Source of the DNA: Methylococcaceae bacterium TMED69
GTDB taxonomy: Bacteria > Pseudomonadota > Gammaproteobacteria > Ga0077536
DNA length: 59,898 nucleotides
Direction of reading: 5' to 3'
Assembly: GCA_002170535.1 (NCBI GenBank)
Contig: NHDW01000001.1
Location: forward strand, 1 to 59,898
Made by a program: the position numbers and the translations under genes. Below are positions 17,829 to 25,787 of this stretch, one piece after another. The first letter of the stretch is position 1, and each line of letters opens with the position of its first letter. Below the pieces are notes generated by a model. That model did no database searches. It was not told where the DNA came from and was given only the letters and a program-made list of their open reading frames with translations.

Positions 17829-19193
17829 TTATAAGACAAGGTTTTCGGAAATTTTGAACTTTGCTTCCGTGTATTGTTTTATCTTTTCCAAATCAGACGA
17901 TGGCATAACTTCAGTTAATAAAAGCCCGGCATTGTGTGGTAGAACTTTAAAAACGGCTAAATCAGTTATAATTAAATCCACCACGCCTTTCCCAGTAAGA
18001 GGTAATTTGCATTGTTTTAAGATTTTGCTTGCACCGTTTTTTGAACGATGTTCAAGGAGAACCACTACTTTCTTTACGCCAGAAACTAAATCCATAGCCC
18101 CACCAGGGCCTTTGACCATTTTGTTAGGGATCATAAAGTTTGCTAAATCTCCAGTTTCACTGACCTCTAATCCTCCTAGGATGGATATATCAATATGACC
18201 GCCTCTTATCATCGCAAAGGAATCTGCGCTAGAAAAAAAGGAGGAACCTTTAGCAGCACTTATGGTTTGTTTCCCTGCATTGATTAGATCCGCATCCAAA
18301 TCCTCTGGTTTAGGAAACGGACCAATCCCTAGAAGTCCGTTTTCTGATTGGAATACAATGTCCTTATTATTTTCGACGTAATTTGCTACTAATGTGGGTA
18401 TACCAATACCGAGATTTACGTAGTTTCCATCTTTCAGCTCTAGCGAGGCTCTTTTAGCCATATTTTCTCGTGCTGGGGTAATACCACTCATTTCATGGCC
18501 AAAAGTAGTAGGGAACTCGATGGTTTTTTCATAATGGTTATCGATTAAGATAGAGTCAATATATATGCCTGGAACATGTACATCATCGGGATCCATGAGG
18601 CATTCAGACATGAATTCTTCGCACTCCACCACGCAAATTTCACCACAAGTGGCGATCATAGGATTAAAATTGCGCGCTGTTTTTCTAAATCGCAGATTTC
18701 CAGCCTCATCACTAATATGGGATTTTATGATGGATAAATCTGCCTTTATCGAGTGTTCTAAAACGTATTCAGAACCATCAAAAGTTTGAGTCGGCTTATT
18801 CTTAGCTAGCACTGTTCCTAGAGCTGTTTTAGTAAAAAAAGCAGGAATACCCGCACCACCAGCACGAAGTTTTTCAGCTAATGTTCCTTGGGGACACAAC
18901 TCCAACTCCAAAAGACCCTCAAGTACTTGCCGTTCGAATTCTTTGTTATCACCGACAAAAGATGCAACTACTTTAGACACTTGATTGTTTTTTAGCAGTA
19001 AACCCATGCCTTTATCATCCGTTCCCATATTATTTCCAACAATTGTTAAACCTTTAATTCCAGAATCTGCAATTGTTCTTATTAAATTTTCAGGAATCCC
19101 GCATAAACCAAAACCTCCTGCAGCTATTGTCATTCCATCCCTTAATTTGCCTGTTAATAGTTTATTGCTGTCCGACGAAATGTTTTTTCTCAT
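17829..19193 (-). CDS. fused 3-oxoacid CoA-transferase (A and B subunits in one chain)
   Basis: A 454-residue protein in which the two normally separate bacterial subunits are joined. Residues 1-232 are subunit A, with GMTIAAGGFGLCGIPE near 20 and the CoA-binding GGAGIPAFF near 112. Residues 240-454 are subunit B, with GIGIPTLVANYV near 262 and the catalytic glutamate Glu284 in SENGLLG. The linker is short. It moves CoA from succinyl-CoA, or another donor, to a 3-oxoacid such as acetoacetate. The fused order A-B is that of mitochondrial SCOT. Divergent from the nitrile hydratase operon with 111 bases between, it could activate acids made nearby. Donor and acceptor are not readable from sequence. 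Confidence 0.9.
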   Translation of the reverse strand: MRKNISSDSNKLLTGKLRDGMTIAAGGFGLCGIPENLIRTIADSGIKGLTIVGNNMGTDDKGMGLLLKNNQVSKVVASFVGDNKEFERQVLEGLLELELCPQGTLAEKLRAGGAGIPAFFTKTALGTVLAKNKPTQTFDGSEYVLEHSIKADLSIIKSHISDEAGNLRFRKTARNFNPMIATCGEICVVECEEFMSECLMDPDDVHVPGIYIDSILIDNHYEKTIEFPTTFGHEMSGITPARENMAKRASLELKDGNYVNLGIGIPTLVANYVENNKDIVFQSENGLLGIGPFPKPEDLDADLINAGKQTISAAKGSSFFSSADSFAMIRGGHIDISILGGLEVSETGDLANFMIPNKMVKGPGGAMDLVSGVKKVVVLLEHRSKNGASKILKQCKLPLTGKGVVDLIITDLAVFKVLPHNAGLLLTEVMPSSDLEKIKQYTEAKFKISENLVL

Positions 19194-19304
19194 AGTTTCA
19201 CCAATACTAAGTTTTTATTTACGGCTTGAGTATAGTTGGTTAGTGCTTCAACAAACAATGAAAAAATGATAATTTAATTCTTATTATGTGAAAGGACAAT
19301 TGTT

Positions 19305-19931
19305 ATGAATGGAATTCACGACCTAGGCGGTCTCCAATGTTTTGGTAAAATTGATAACAAAGACGTAGATGTAAAATTTGTAGATGACTGGGAGAGGCGG
19401 TTGTTTGCCTCAACTCTTTGCTCCTTTGGTGCTCTTGGCCCTATAGACGCGTTCAGGCATGCTATCGAGAAAATGGATCCCGTACATTATTTGTCAAGTA
19501 GTTATTACGAGCACTGGTTAGAAGCTGTAGAGGCTCGCATAAAAGAACTTAATTTTACCCAATCAGATATTGGCGTTCCCTTAACGCCAACAGATATAGA
19601 ATCTATTGTTGCTACTGGGGCGCATTATGCCCGCGAAAGTGTTCCTGAAAATGAACCACTTGCAGTCGGTTTAGAGGTAAGGGCACTGCCACATAGTCCT
19701 GAGGGGCATACCAGGCTTCCGAATTATATAAAAGGTAAAAAAGGAATTATCACAGAATTGCGTGGCACTTTTGTGTTCCCTGATACACTCGCTCATGGTT
19801 TGGGTGAATGTGAACAGCCGTTGTATTCCGTAAGGTTTAGTTCGAGGGAATTATGGGCTGGTCGCGACCCAACCAATGATGCGGTACATATCGATCTATG
19901 GCATAGCTATTTGGAGGTGTGTGATGTCTGA
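19305..19931 (+). CDS. nthB: nitrile hydratase beta subunit
   Basis: A 208-residue protein starting MNGIHDLGG, the near-invariant opening of nitrile hydratase beta subunits. The DWERRLFA segment (about 29-36) and [12 protein letters not shown] (about 65-76) are characteristic. The C-terminal SH3-like barrel includes [18 protein letters not shown] and the [17 protein letters not shown] end. With the alpha subunit it hydrates nitriles to amides in the cytoplasm. AAAGGA lies nine bases ahead of the ATG. The 3' end overlaps the alpha gene by eight bases, so the order is beta, alpha, activator, as in many cobalt-type operons. Confidence 0.95.
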   Translation: MNGIHDLGGLQCFGKIDNKDVDVKFVDDWERRLFASTLCSFGALGPIDAFRHAIEKMDPVHYLSSSYYEHWLEAVEARIKELNFTQSDIGVPLTPTDIESIVATGAHYARESVPENEPLAVGLEVRALPHSPEGHTRLPNYIKGKKGIITELRGTFVFPDTLAHGLGECEQPLYSVRFSSRELWAGRDPTNDAVHIDLWHSYLEVCDV

Positions 19932-20550
19932 TCATCATGACGCTCCTTCCAATCCTTATCTTAAAAAAAGACGCGATTCTGGAGAAACGGAAAAACTCAC
20001 AAAAAGAGTGCAAAAAATTGAACAGTTATTGATTGATAAAGGAGTAGTAACTAAAGAGGCTCTTGATCGGATAATAGAAATCTACGAGACTGATATAGGT
20101 CCTCTAAATGGCTCTCAGGTTGTTGCAAAAGCCTGGGCTGATGAGGACTATAAACAACGTTTGAAAACAGATGCAACGAAGGCTATTGCGGAATTAGGTT
20201 TTAGCGGATTACAAGGGGAACATATGGTGGTAGTTGAAAACACCCCAAGTGTTCATAATGTCGTTGTTTGTACATTATGTTCTTGTTACCCATGGCCTGT
20301 TTTAGGATTGCCACCGAAATGGTACAAGGAAGCACCATATCGGTCACGAATTGTCATTGAGCCCAGAGAAGTACTTAAAGAATTCGGGACTAATATTCCT
20401 TCTGCAACAGAGATTAGAGTATGGGATAGCAGTGCTGAAATTAGATACATGGTTCTGCCGCAACAACCTAATTACGCAAAAAATATGAGTGAGGAGGAAT
20501 TGGCCAAGATAGTAACGCGAGACTCAATGATTGGGGTCGAAACACTATAG
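19924..20550 (+). CDS. nthA: nitrile hydratase alpha subunit, cobalt type
   Basis: From the ATG at 19924, preceded by a strong GGAGG at 19912, the protein has 208 residues. The metal-binding claw is [10 protein letters not shown] with Cys116, Cys119 and Cys121. A threonine in second place (CTLCSC) marks the cobalt form, whereas iron enzymes have serine. Two of these cysteines are normally oxidised after metal loading. [13 protein letters not shown] and [13 protein letters not shown] are standard for the family. The longer open frame upstream would run into the beta gene and has no ribosome site. No cobalt transporter or amidase was seen beside it. Confidence 0.95.
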   Translation: MSDHHDAPSNPYLKKRRDSGETEKLTKRVQKIEQLLIDKGVVTKEALDRIIEIYETDIGPLNGSQVVAKAWADEDYKQRLKTDATKAIAELGFSGLQGEHMVVVENTPSVHNVVVCTLCSCYPWPVLGLPPKWYKEAPYRSRIVIEPREVLKEFGTNIPSATEIRVWDSSAEIRYMVLPQQPNYAKNMSEEELAKIVTRDSMIGVETL

Positions 20551-20563
20551 AGAAATAAGAATA

Positions 20564-20872
20564 ATGCGTGTGGACCAAAAAATTTTCAATATGACCGATG
20601 TAGAAGAGTTACCACGGAAAAGTGGAGAGTTAGTTTTTCATGATAACTGGGAAAAACGGATTTTTGGGATGGTGGTTTTACTTCATCAACAAGGTCATTT
20701 TGATTGGGATGAGTTTAAAGATCTATTGATTGAACAAATCAGATTAAGTGGAGAAACACCCGAAAAACCGGATCTAGCTAAACCCGGCTACTATGAGTTT
20801 TGGATAAAGAATTTGGAACAGATACTGAATAGAAAAAAACAGACCACAAGAAATGATAGCACAAGGGGATAA
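20564..20872 (+). CDS. nitrile hydratase accessory/activator protein (P14K/NhlE type)
   Basis: From the ATG at 20564 this is a 102-residue protein. It resembles the N-terminal part of the beta subunit (FHDNWEKRIFGMVVLLHQQG beside the beta DWERRLFAS segment), which is the known relationship of the self-subunit-swapping cobalt chaperones to nitrile hydratase beta. YYEFWIKNLEQIL matches the beta [10 protein letters not shown] helix. Such proteins deliver cobalt into the alpha subunit and help cysteine oxidation. The gene starts 13 bases after nthA and is followed four bases later by the SnoaL-like gene, so all four are probably one operon. Confidence 0.9.
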   Translation: MRVDQKIFNMTDVEELPRKSGELVFHDNWEKRIFGMVVLLHQQGHFDWDEFKDLLIEQIRLSGETPEKPDLAKPGYYEFWIKNLEQILNRKKQTTRNDSTRG

Positions 20873-20875
20873 AAT

Positions 20876-21310
20876 ATGAGCAACAAAACACTTGAAGAAA
20901 GAGTACAACGGTTAGAGGATATAGAGTCAATTAAGCAACTTAAGGTTAGGTATAGTCACATTTGCGATGATGATCATAATCCCGATAAAATTGCTTCTTT
21001 GTTTGTAGAAGATGGAATTTGGGAAAGTCCAGATTTTGGTGTTGCTAATGGGCATGCAGAAATCGAAACTCTCTTCCAAAATTTTAAAAAGATGTTTTCA
21101 TTTTCGCAGCATAATATGATGAATCCTTTGATCAATGTGGACGGTGATTTTGCAACTGGCACTTGGTATATAATGGGTCCTTGGGATATGCGAGCGGAAA
21201 ATGAGAATAAATGGTTTGCTCTAAGGTACGACGATGACTATGTAAGAGTTGAGAACGGCTGGAAATACAAACATCTACGAGTTGTCTTAAGGATGTCCCA
21301 TGAACGATAG
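20876..21310 (+). CDS. SnoaL/NTF2-like protein
   Basis: A 144-residue cytoplasmic protein of the SnoaL-like, NTF2-fold superfamily. An N-terminal helix (LEERVQRLEDIESIKQLKVRY) leads into the DDDHNPDKIASLFVEDGIWE segment and a curved sheet with HNMMNPLINVDGD. Members include small isomerases, cyclases, dehydratases and ring-hydroxylating accessory proteins, so no reaction can be assigned. It follows the nitrile hydratase activator by three bases and is probably the last gene of that operon. A role in processing the nitrile or amide is an inference from position only. Confidence 0.8.
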   Translation: MSNKTLEERVQRLEDIESIKQLKVRYSHICDDDHNPDKIASLFVEDGIWESPDFGVANGHAEIETLFQNFKKMFSFSQHNMMNPLINVDGDFATGTWYIMGPWDMRAENENKWFALRYDDDYVRVENGWKYKHLRVVLRMSHER

Positions 21311-21374
21311 TTTGCATTGAGGTCAATTTGACTCCTTCTTTGTTAGCTAAAAATTTAATTTGGTTGTTAGGCAT

Positions 21375-22184
21375 GTGAACTCAGGCGATCTAACGTTTTC
21401 GGTTTGTTTGACTAATTTTGATCCGTATTTATCAAGTGGTTTGCTTTATAAAACCATTGAAAGACTTGGGTTTTATGCGTTGTTCCTCCCTGAGAATAGT
21501 CATGTTCCTATTGATCGTTCCAAAACTTTAAAAAAGGATGTCGATCCTGAAAGAATACGTGGATTTTGTGATCCTTATCCAGTGTTATCGTCGTGCGCGG
21601 CTGCGACTAAGCGGTTAATGTTAGGAACAAGCGTGACATTGCTTACCCAAAGAGATGCACATTTTCTTGCTAGAAGCGTAAGCTCTCTACAAGTTCTCTC
21701 AAATAATAGATTTATTTTAGGTATAGCAGGTGGATTTATACGCGAAGCGATGGAAAATCATGGAAGCGAGTTTAATGCACGTTGGGATATTGTTAAATCA
21801 AGGGTTTTACAAATGAAGGGGGATTGGCGAGAGGCTAATAGTTGTCTATCTAGGTTTCAAATGCCTCCGATTTTTATAGGGTCAAATTCTTCTAAGGTTC
21901 CACTTCGGGTTGCTGAATATGCAGATGGTTGGATGCTGCGAAAACAAATATATAAAGGTGATGCACTTTCTGATCTAAGAGTTGCGTGTCAACGCCGGGG
22001 GAGGCCTTATTCATCAGTAAAAGTAATACTAATGGGTGCCCCCCAAGAAAGAAGCGAGATCGAGCAAGAAATTTTTTATGGGATCAACAATTTTTTATTT
22101 TTTTCTTCTGGAGAAGATATAAGTGCCCTGGAAGACGAACTATATAAACTTGGTGAGTTGATTAGTAATTTCAAATCGAATTAA
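21375..22184 (+). CDS. LLM-class flavin-dependent oxidoreductase
   Basis: A TIM-barrel protein of the luciferase-like monooxygenase class, about 269 residues. Typical segments are LTFSVCLTNFDPY near the start, the strand-turn GTSVTLLTQRDAHFLARSVSSLQVLS, GIAGGFIREAMENHG, and PPIFIGSNSSKVPLRVAEYADGW. It should use FMN or F420 and could oxidise a small organic substrate. The start is uncertain: GTG at 21375 gives MNSGDLTFSV and is used here; TTG at 21360 is also in frame and neither has a good ribosome site. The region after GGFIREAMENHG is shorter than usual. It lies 64 bases after the SnoaL-like gene in the same direction. Confidence 0.85.
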   Translation: MNSGDLTFSVCLTNFDPYLSSGLLYKTIERLGFYALFLPENSHVPIDRSKTLKKDVDPERIRGFCDPYPVLSSCAAATKRLMLGTSVTLLTQRDAHFLARSVSSLQVLSNNRFILGIAGGFIREAMENHGSEFNARWDIVKSRVLQMKGDWREANSCLSRFQMPPIFIGSNSSKVPLRVAEYADGWMLRKQIYKGDALSDLRVACQRRGRPYSSVKVILMGAPQERSEIEQEIFYGINNFLFFSSGEDISALEDELYKLGELISNFKSN

Positions 22185-22196
22185 TAATATCTCCTG

Positions 22197-22715
22197 TCAC
22201 ATGTTTTCTAATACATATTGAGGCGCTGAAACAGTATAGGGATCTTGCCCATGATTATCAGAAAATCCTGGTTCTTCAAACCAATGAGTGATTATTTGGT
22301 CTTTGATAATTGCTGCATACCGCCATGATCTCATGCCGAATCCCAAATTGTCTTTTGCGATTAGCATTCCAAGCTTCCTACTAAATTCACCTGATCCGTC
22401 AGGAATTAGTTGTACGTTTTCTAAATTTTGCGATTTTCCCCAAGCGTTCATAACGAAAGCATCATTGACGGAAAGGCAGTAAATCGCATCTATTCCTTTA
22501 TCGTAAAATTGACCAGCAAGTTTTTCAAAATCAGGCAGTTGATAGGTCGAACATGTTGGCGTAAAAGCTCCAGGTAAAGAGAACAAGATTGCAGTCTTGG
22601 ACTTGAAATATTCTTCTGTGGTTTTATCTTCCCATTTAAAAGGATTGTCCCCGCCAATTGATTCATCACGGACTCTTGTTCTAAATACTACCTGCGGCAC
22701 TTTGACATTTATCAT
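22197..22715 (-). CDS. peroxiredoxin, Prx5-like
   Basis: A 172-residue thiol peroxidase of the Prx5 family. The peroxidatic cysteine is Cys55 in LPGAFTPTCS; SVNDAFVMNAWG and LGMLIAKDNLGFGMRSWRYA are standard for this family. It reduces hydrogen peroxide and organic peroxides in the cytoplasm, probably with glutathione/glutaredoxin or thioredoxin; no fused glutaredoxin domain is present. The segment GGDNPFKWED near residue 21 replaces the usual short loop and recalls the subgroup with a WEDKTT element. It converges on the LLM gene. Confidence 0.92.
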   Translation of the reverse strand: MINVKVPQVVFRTRVRDESIGGDNPFKWEDKTTEEYFKSKTAILFSLPGAFTPTCSTYQLPDFEKLAGQFYDKGIDAIYCLSVNDAFVMNAWGKSQNLENVQLIPDGSGEFSRKLGMLIAKDNLGFGMRSWRYAAIIKDQIITHWFEEPGFSDNHGQDPYTVSAPQYVLENM

Positions 22716-22799
22716 TTTTAAGCTCCTTATTTATTAATGTATGTCTAAAATTTTTACGAGTAACACCCATTGAGCGGTTTTCCCGATAGTGTAATTTTC

Positions 22800-23300
22800 T
22801 TAATGAATGGTTTTATTGTATGGGAAGAGCAAGCGCTGGTAATGCTCAAGTGTTACCCAACTATCTTTGTCAAGGTTCACTATTAGACCAGCATATCGGA
22901 AGCCTAAAGAAAGCACCTTTATTCGTTTCTTGAGATCTAGTGCTTTGTCAGTCTGCCAAAATACGTCAACTATTTTATCGCATACTGGTTGATTGTTTGA
23001 GTGATGAAGACCAAAAAATAGAGTAAGGTCTCCAGTTAATGTTTTGGTTAGATTTGCCGGGGCGGAGCAAGAGCAACCTGGGGAACACCTTGTGAGTGAC
23101 TCGTGCAACAGGGACAATGTTCCGGATAGGAGCTCGGATGACCCCGGCAAAAACTTTTCGACGCCTATTTCCTCAAGTATCATGGCTAAATCAATTGTTG
23201 AGTGCCGTAAATTTCGGCACCAACTATTGACTAAAAGTTGGAGCATTTTACCTGAAGTGCTAAAGCCAATACTATTTCTATCTTTATTAATTATTTCCAT
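22800..23300 (-). CDS. hypothetical protein with CSPGCSC motif, Fur-box promoter
   Basis: A 166-residue protein that I do not recognise. It looks soluble, has no signal peptide, is mostly helical, and has one compact cysteine cluster, CSPGCSCSAP, near residues 72-81, plus single cysteines near 28 and 106. The cluster could bind a metal or an Fe-S centre; that is a guess. Its promoter region, shared with the divergent porin gene, contains a good Fur box only 20 bases upstream of the start codon. Iron-limited expression is therefore likely, and a role in iron or heme handling plausible. The ORF has no competing frame of similar quality on the other strand. Confidence 0.6.
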   Translation of the reverse strand: MEIINKDRNSIGFSTSGKMLQLLVNSWCRNLRHSTIDLAMILEEIGVEKFLPGSSELLSGTLSLLHESLTRCSPGCSCSAPANLTKTLTGDLTLFFGLHHSNNQPVCDKIVDVFWQTDKALDLKKRIKVLSLGFRYAGLIVNLDKDSWVTLEHYQRLLFPYNKTIH

Positions 23301-23319
23301 TTCTCGTCGATTTTTATCT

Positions 23320-23338
23320 GATAATGATTCTCATTTAA
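23320..23338. promoter_or_regulatory. Fur box 1
   Basis: GATAATGATTCTCATTTAA matches 14 of the 19 positions of the Fur consensus, with the left half GATAATGAT perfect. It lies 20 bases upstream of the hypothetical protein start, where bound Fur would block that promoter. Confidence 0.7.
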
Positions 23339-23363
23339 GATCACTTTAAATGATTGTTAATAT

Positions 23364-23384
23364 AAATGCAAATGATCTGCATTT
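23364..23384. promoter_or_regulatory. palindromic operator, second Fur-like site
   Basis: AAATGCA and TGCATTT form a perfect seven-base inverted repeat around the spacer AATGATC. The centre resembles a degenerate Fur box and lies 25 bases from box 1, on the porin side of the divergent promoter. It may instead bind another regulator. Confidence 0.5.
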
Positions 23385-23489
23385 AGAATCAATCAAGGAT
23401 ATGATTGCCAGCCAGGTAGAGTTAAATGCTTTTTTTGGTATTTGGCTTTTCGTTGTATTAATAATTAGAAAAACCTTTTGGGGGTAATT

Positions 23490-24641
23490 GTGAAAATTAA
23501 GAACTTATGGTCGGTAGCTTTTATAGCACTGATATTTGGGAGTAGCTCAGCGATTGCTGATGGTCATAAAGGTAAATCTCTCGAGGATGTAATTAAGATG
23601 CTGGAAGAGCAGCAAGAGGAAATTGCTGAACTTAAAGCTCAATTAGGTGAAGCTGGTGCGGAAACAATTAATACGCCTCAATCTCCTGATGCCGTTGGAG
23701 CTCAACGTTCTCGTTGGTCGCCAACCGGAGGTAAGAAAAAGATTTCAGCAGGTTCGTGGGCTGCTAAAACCTCTGTCGGAGGGTATGGGGAATTACACTC
23801 AGAAATGCTTAACGGTAAAGATGGTGCTGGTGATCTCAACAGAAACGACATCCATCGATTCATTTTTTTTACGGGGCATGAATTTAATGATTGGATCAGA
23901 CTGGCAACTGAGTTGGAATTTGAGCATGCACATGTGCAAGATACCGATGATGGCACCGGACAAGGTGATGTGGTTCTTGAACTTATGTGGTTAGAGATGG
24001 ATATTAACTCCAATCACCACGTTAGGGCTGGTGCTGATATTTTGCCTATTGGACTTCTTAATCTGACCCATGAGCCTACTACATTTTATGGAGTCGACCG
24101 TAATAATGTTGAAGCAGAAGTCATTCCAACCACATGGACGGAAGCCACACTCGGCTTATGGGGAAGTCTTGCACCGGGTTGGAACTATAACTTAAATGTA
24201 CACAGTGGACTGGTGATTCCAACCACCGGCTCGAGCGCTATGCGTCCAAGGAGTGGAAGACAAAAAGTAGGTAATGCGGAAGATCAAGACTTAGCAATAA
24301 TGGGTAGAATTCTCTACAACGGAATACCAGGTTTGGAAGTAGCGTATACCTTTGACTATCACGCTGATTATACCGGAACAGATGACACGATTGATGCCGA
24401 TGCGTGGTTGAATGAATTTCACGTCGATTATGCGCACAGAAGCGGTTTTGGAATTAGAGCACTTTATGCAAGATGGGATTTTAGTGCTGATAATGGTTTT
24501 GATCCAGAAGCTTTTGATGCGGATGACATAATGGGATGGTATATAGAGCCCTCGTATAAAACCGATATCATGATTGGACAGCTCGGTGTCTTCTATCGAT
24601 ATTCAATAGTTGAATATTATTCCAGTTACCTTCATCACTAA
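23490..24641 (+). pseudogene. phosphate-selective-type outer-membrane porin, C terminus lost
   Basis: From the GTG at 23490, with a G-rich ribosome site just ahead, the frame encodes 383 residues. A signal peptide ends near SSSAIADG, a short coiled coil follows (LEDVIKMLEEQQEEIAELK), and then a beta-barrel with alternating strands such as GGYGELHSEM and FGIRALYARWDF. This is the layout of porins of the O/P type. The barrel ends abruptly after GVFYRYSI. The remaining residues have no porin character and no C-terminal aromatic strand is present. The tail overlaps the 3' end of the apbE remnant on the other strand, so a deletion probably removed both 3' ends. Expression is likely iron-regulated through the upstream boxes. 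Confidence 0.75.
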
Positions 24642-24975
24642 ATGTGAATCCATGGTCAGGAAGCTTTTTTTGTTTAACCATTAATCCTGCACAAGCAATA
24701 TCGAATGTGCCATTAGATATTTTGCTGATTTCAAGCGCGGTACTAATTACTTTCAACGTATCAGTCGATATTTGAATGGCCTTCTCGGAAGCACCTAAAT
24801 TAAGTTTGGTGATTTCACTGTTTGGTTCATGAAATGACATTAACCTGTGAATTCTATAAATTTCTTTGTAACCGGCTTCAGTAACTTCAATAAGTTTCTC
24901 AAGAGTAGTTTTGGCAGCAACCGTAATCGTAACGTAAGTGCCGAGGATGGGCTTCATGCGGGTTAATCTTTCCAA
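24568..24975 (-). pseudogene. apbE: FAD:protein FMN transferase ApbE, 3'-truncated
   Basis: Only 135 residues remain of a family usually near 300. RMKPILGTYVTITV is the family opening, and the next segments (YKEIYRIHRLMSFHEPNSEITKLN, then SNGTFDIACAGLM) match the N-terminal half of ApbE. It ends after NWNNIQLLN, where the family continues with its flavin- and metal-binding half. There is no signal peptide before RMKPILGT; the first codon is a TTG at 24975, with an ATG at 24957. The catalytic half is missing, so the protein should be inactive. panD lies just upstream. The 3' end runs into the truncated porin. Confidence 0.8.
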
Positions 24976-24981
24976 TCTGTA

Positions 24982-25320
24982 TTAGACCTTATCATAATGC
25001 TCCGGTATAAAAATTATAGGTTTGGGTGTTGTCTGTTTTTCTTCAATGTGTCTGTATGACAAAATGATCACTAAATCGCCAACAGTAGCCAATCGGGCTG
25101 CAGCTCCATTAATTCCGATTTTTTTGGTTCCTTTTTCGGCTTTTATTGCATAAGTAGTGAATCTATTACCGTTAGTAATGTTTAAGACGTCGACTTGTTC
25201 ATATTCTCGAATTTCCGCTAATTTTAACCACGCTTCATCGACAGAAATAGAACCTTCATAGTTGAGGTCGCATTCCGTAACAACAGCACGATGGATTTTA
25301 GATTTTAATACTGAGATCAT
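24982..25320 (-). CDS. panD: aspartate 1-decarboxylase
   Basis: A 112-residue proenzyme that decarboxylates L-aspartate to beta-alanine for pantothenate and coenzyme A synthesis. It self-cleaves between Gly23 and Ser24 (YEGSIS) to create the pyruvoyl group. KSKIHRAVVTECDLNYEGS is the diagnostic N terminus, and the active-site GINGAAARL is near residue 74, followed by GDLVIILSY. Length is slightly below the E. coli enzyme. It lies six bases ahead of the truncated apbE and has a 467-base non-coding stretch upstream. No panB or panC is in the window. Confidence 0.93.
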   Translation of the reverse strand: MISVLKSKIHRAVVTECDLNYEGSISVDEAWLKLAEIREYEQVDVLNITNGNRFTTYAIKAEKGTKKIGINGAAARLATVGDLVIILSYRHIEEKQTTPKPIIFIPEHYDKV

Positions 25321-25787
25321 GAAGTTTTATATATTTTTTACCAACGTCTTTTAATTATAAATGAAATTGATTGGTATCGTAAGGGTTACTGCAGAGAAAT
25401 ACGCTATCAAAAGTCCAAGCGATTATTTATTTTTTCTAGAAATATTGGCTTATTTTTTTATTTAAAATGTTAGTCAATTGATATTTTTTTGGTCTAATTT
25501 ATGGTGAAAAAAAGGAAATTAATAATGCAGATGACTTGAGGCATAAGTTTTTTAAAAAAATGATTTGAAGAGGAAATTATCCTATGTTCACGGCGGAGCG
25601 ACGCGGGGAAGAACGCTTTTGAGAAAAAAGTATTTATCTCTAGGTTTAATTTTACTTTTACAGATTGTATTTCTGCTGTAGGTTATGACACCCCTTTCTT
25701 ACTGTGATGCTGTGGATTTTTGAAAAGTGGAATCATGAATAAAATTAATCTACAACTAATTTCATTCCTATGGTTTATGACTCTGCA
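25321..25787. other. 467-base non-coding stretch with possible gene remnants
   Basis: No gene of normal size is seen between panD and the monooxygenase. Two very short frames stand out. One at 25584-25622 encodes MFTAERRGEERF and follows a GAGG. The other starts with a TTG at 25618 and encodes 20 residues that look like a signal peptide (RKKYLSLGLILLLQIVFLL) before a stop. These may be the end and beginning of genes lost by deletion. The rest is AT-rich, with T- and A-runs and no strong hairpin. Confidence 0.4.

Noticed and set aside
21311..21345. Terminator hairpin after the SnoaL-like gene (GAGGTCA with TGACTCC)
   Set aside because: The stem has a mismatch and a wobble, the loop is three bases, and the tail is not a clean U-run.
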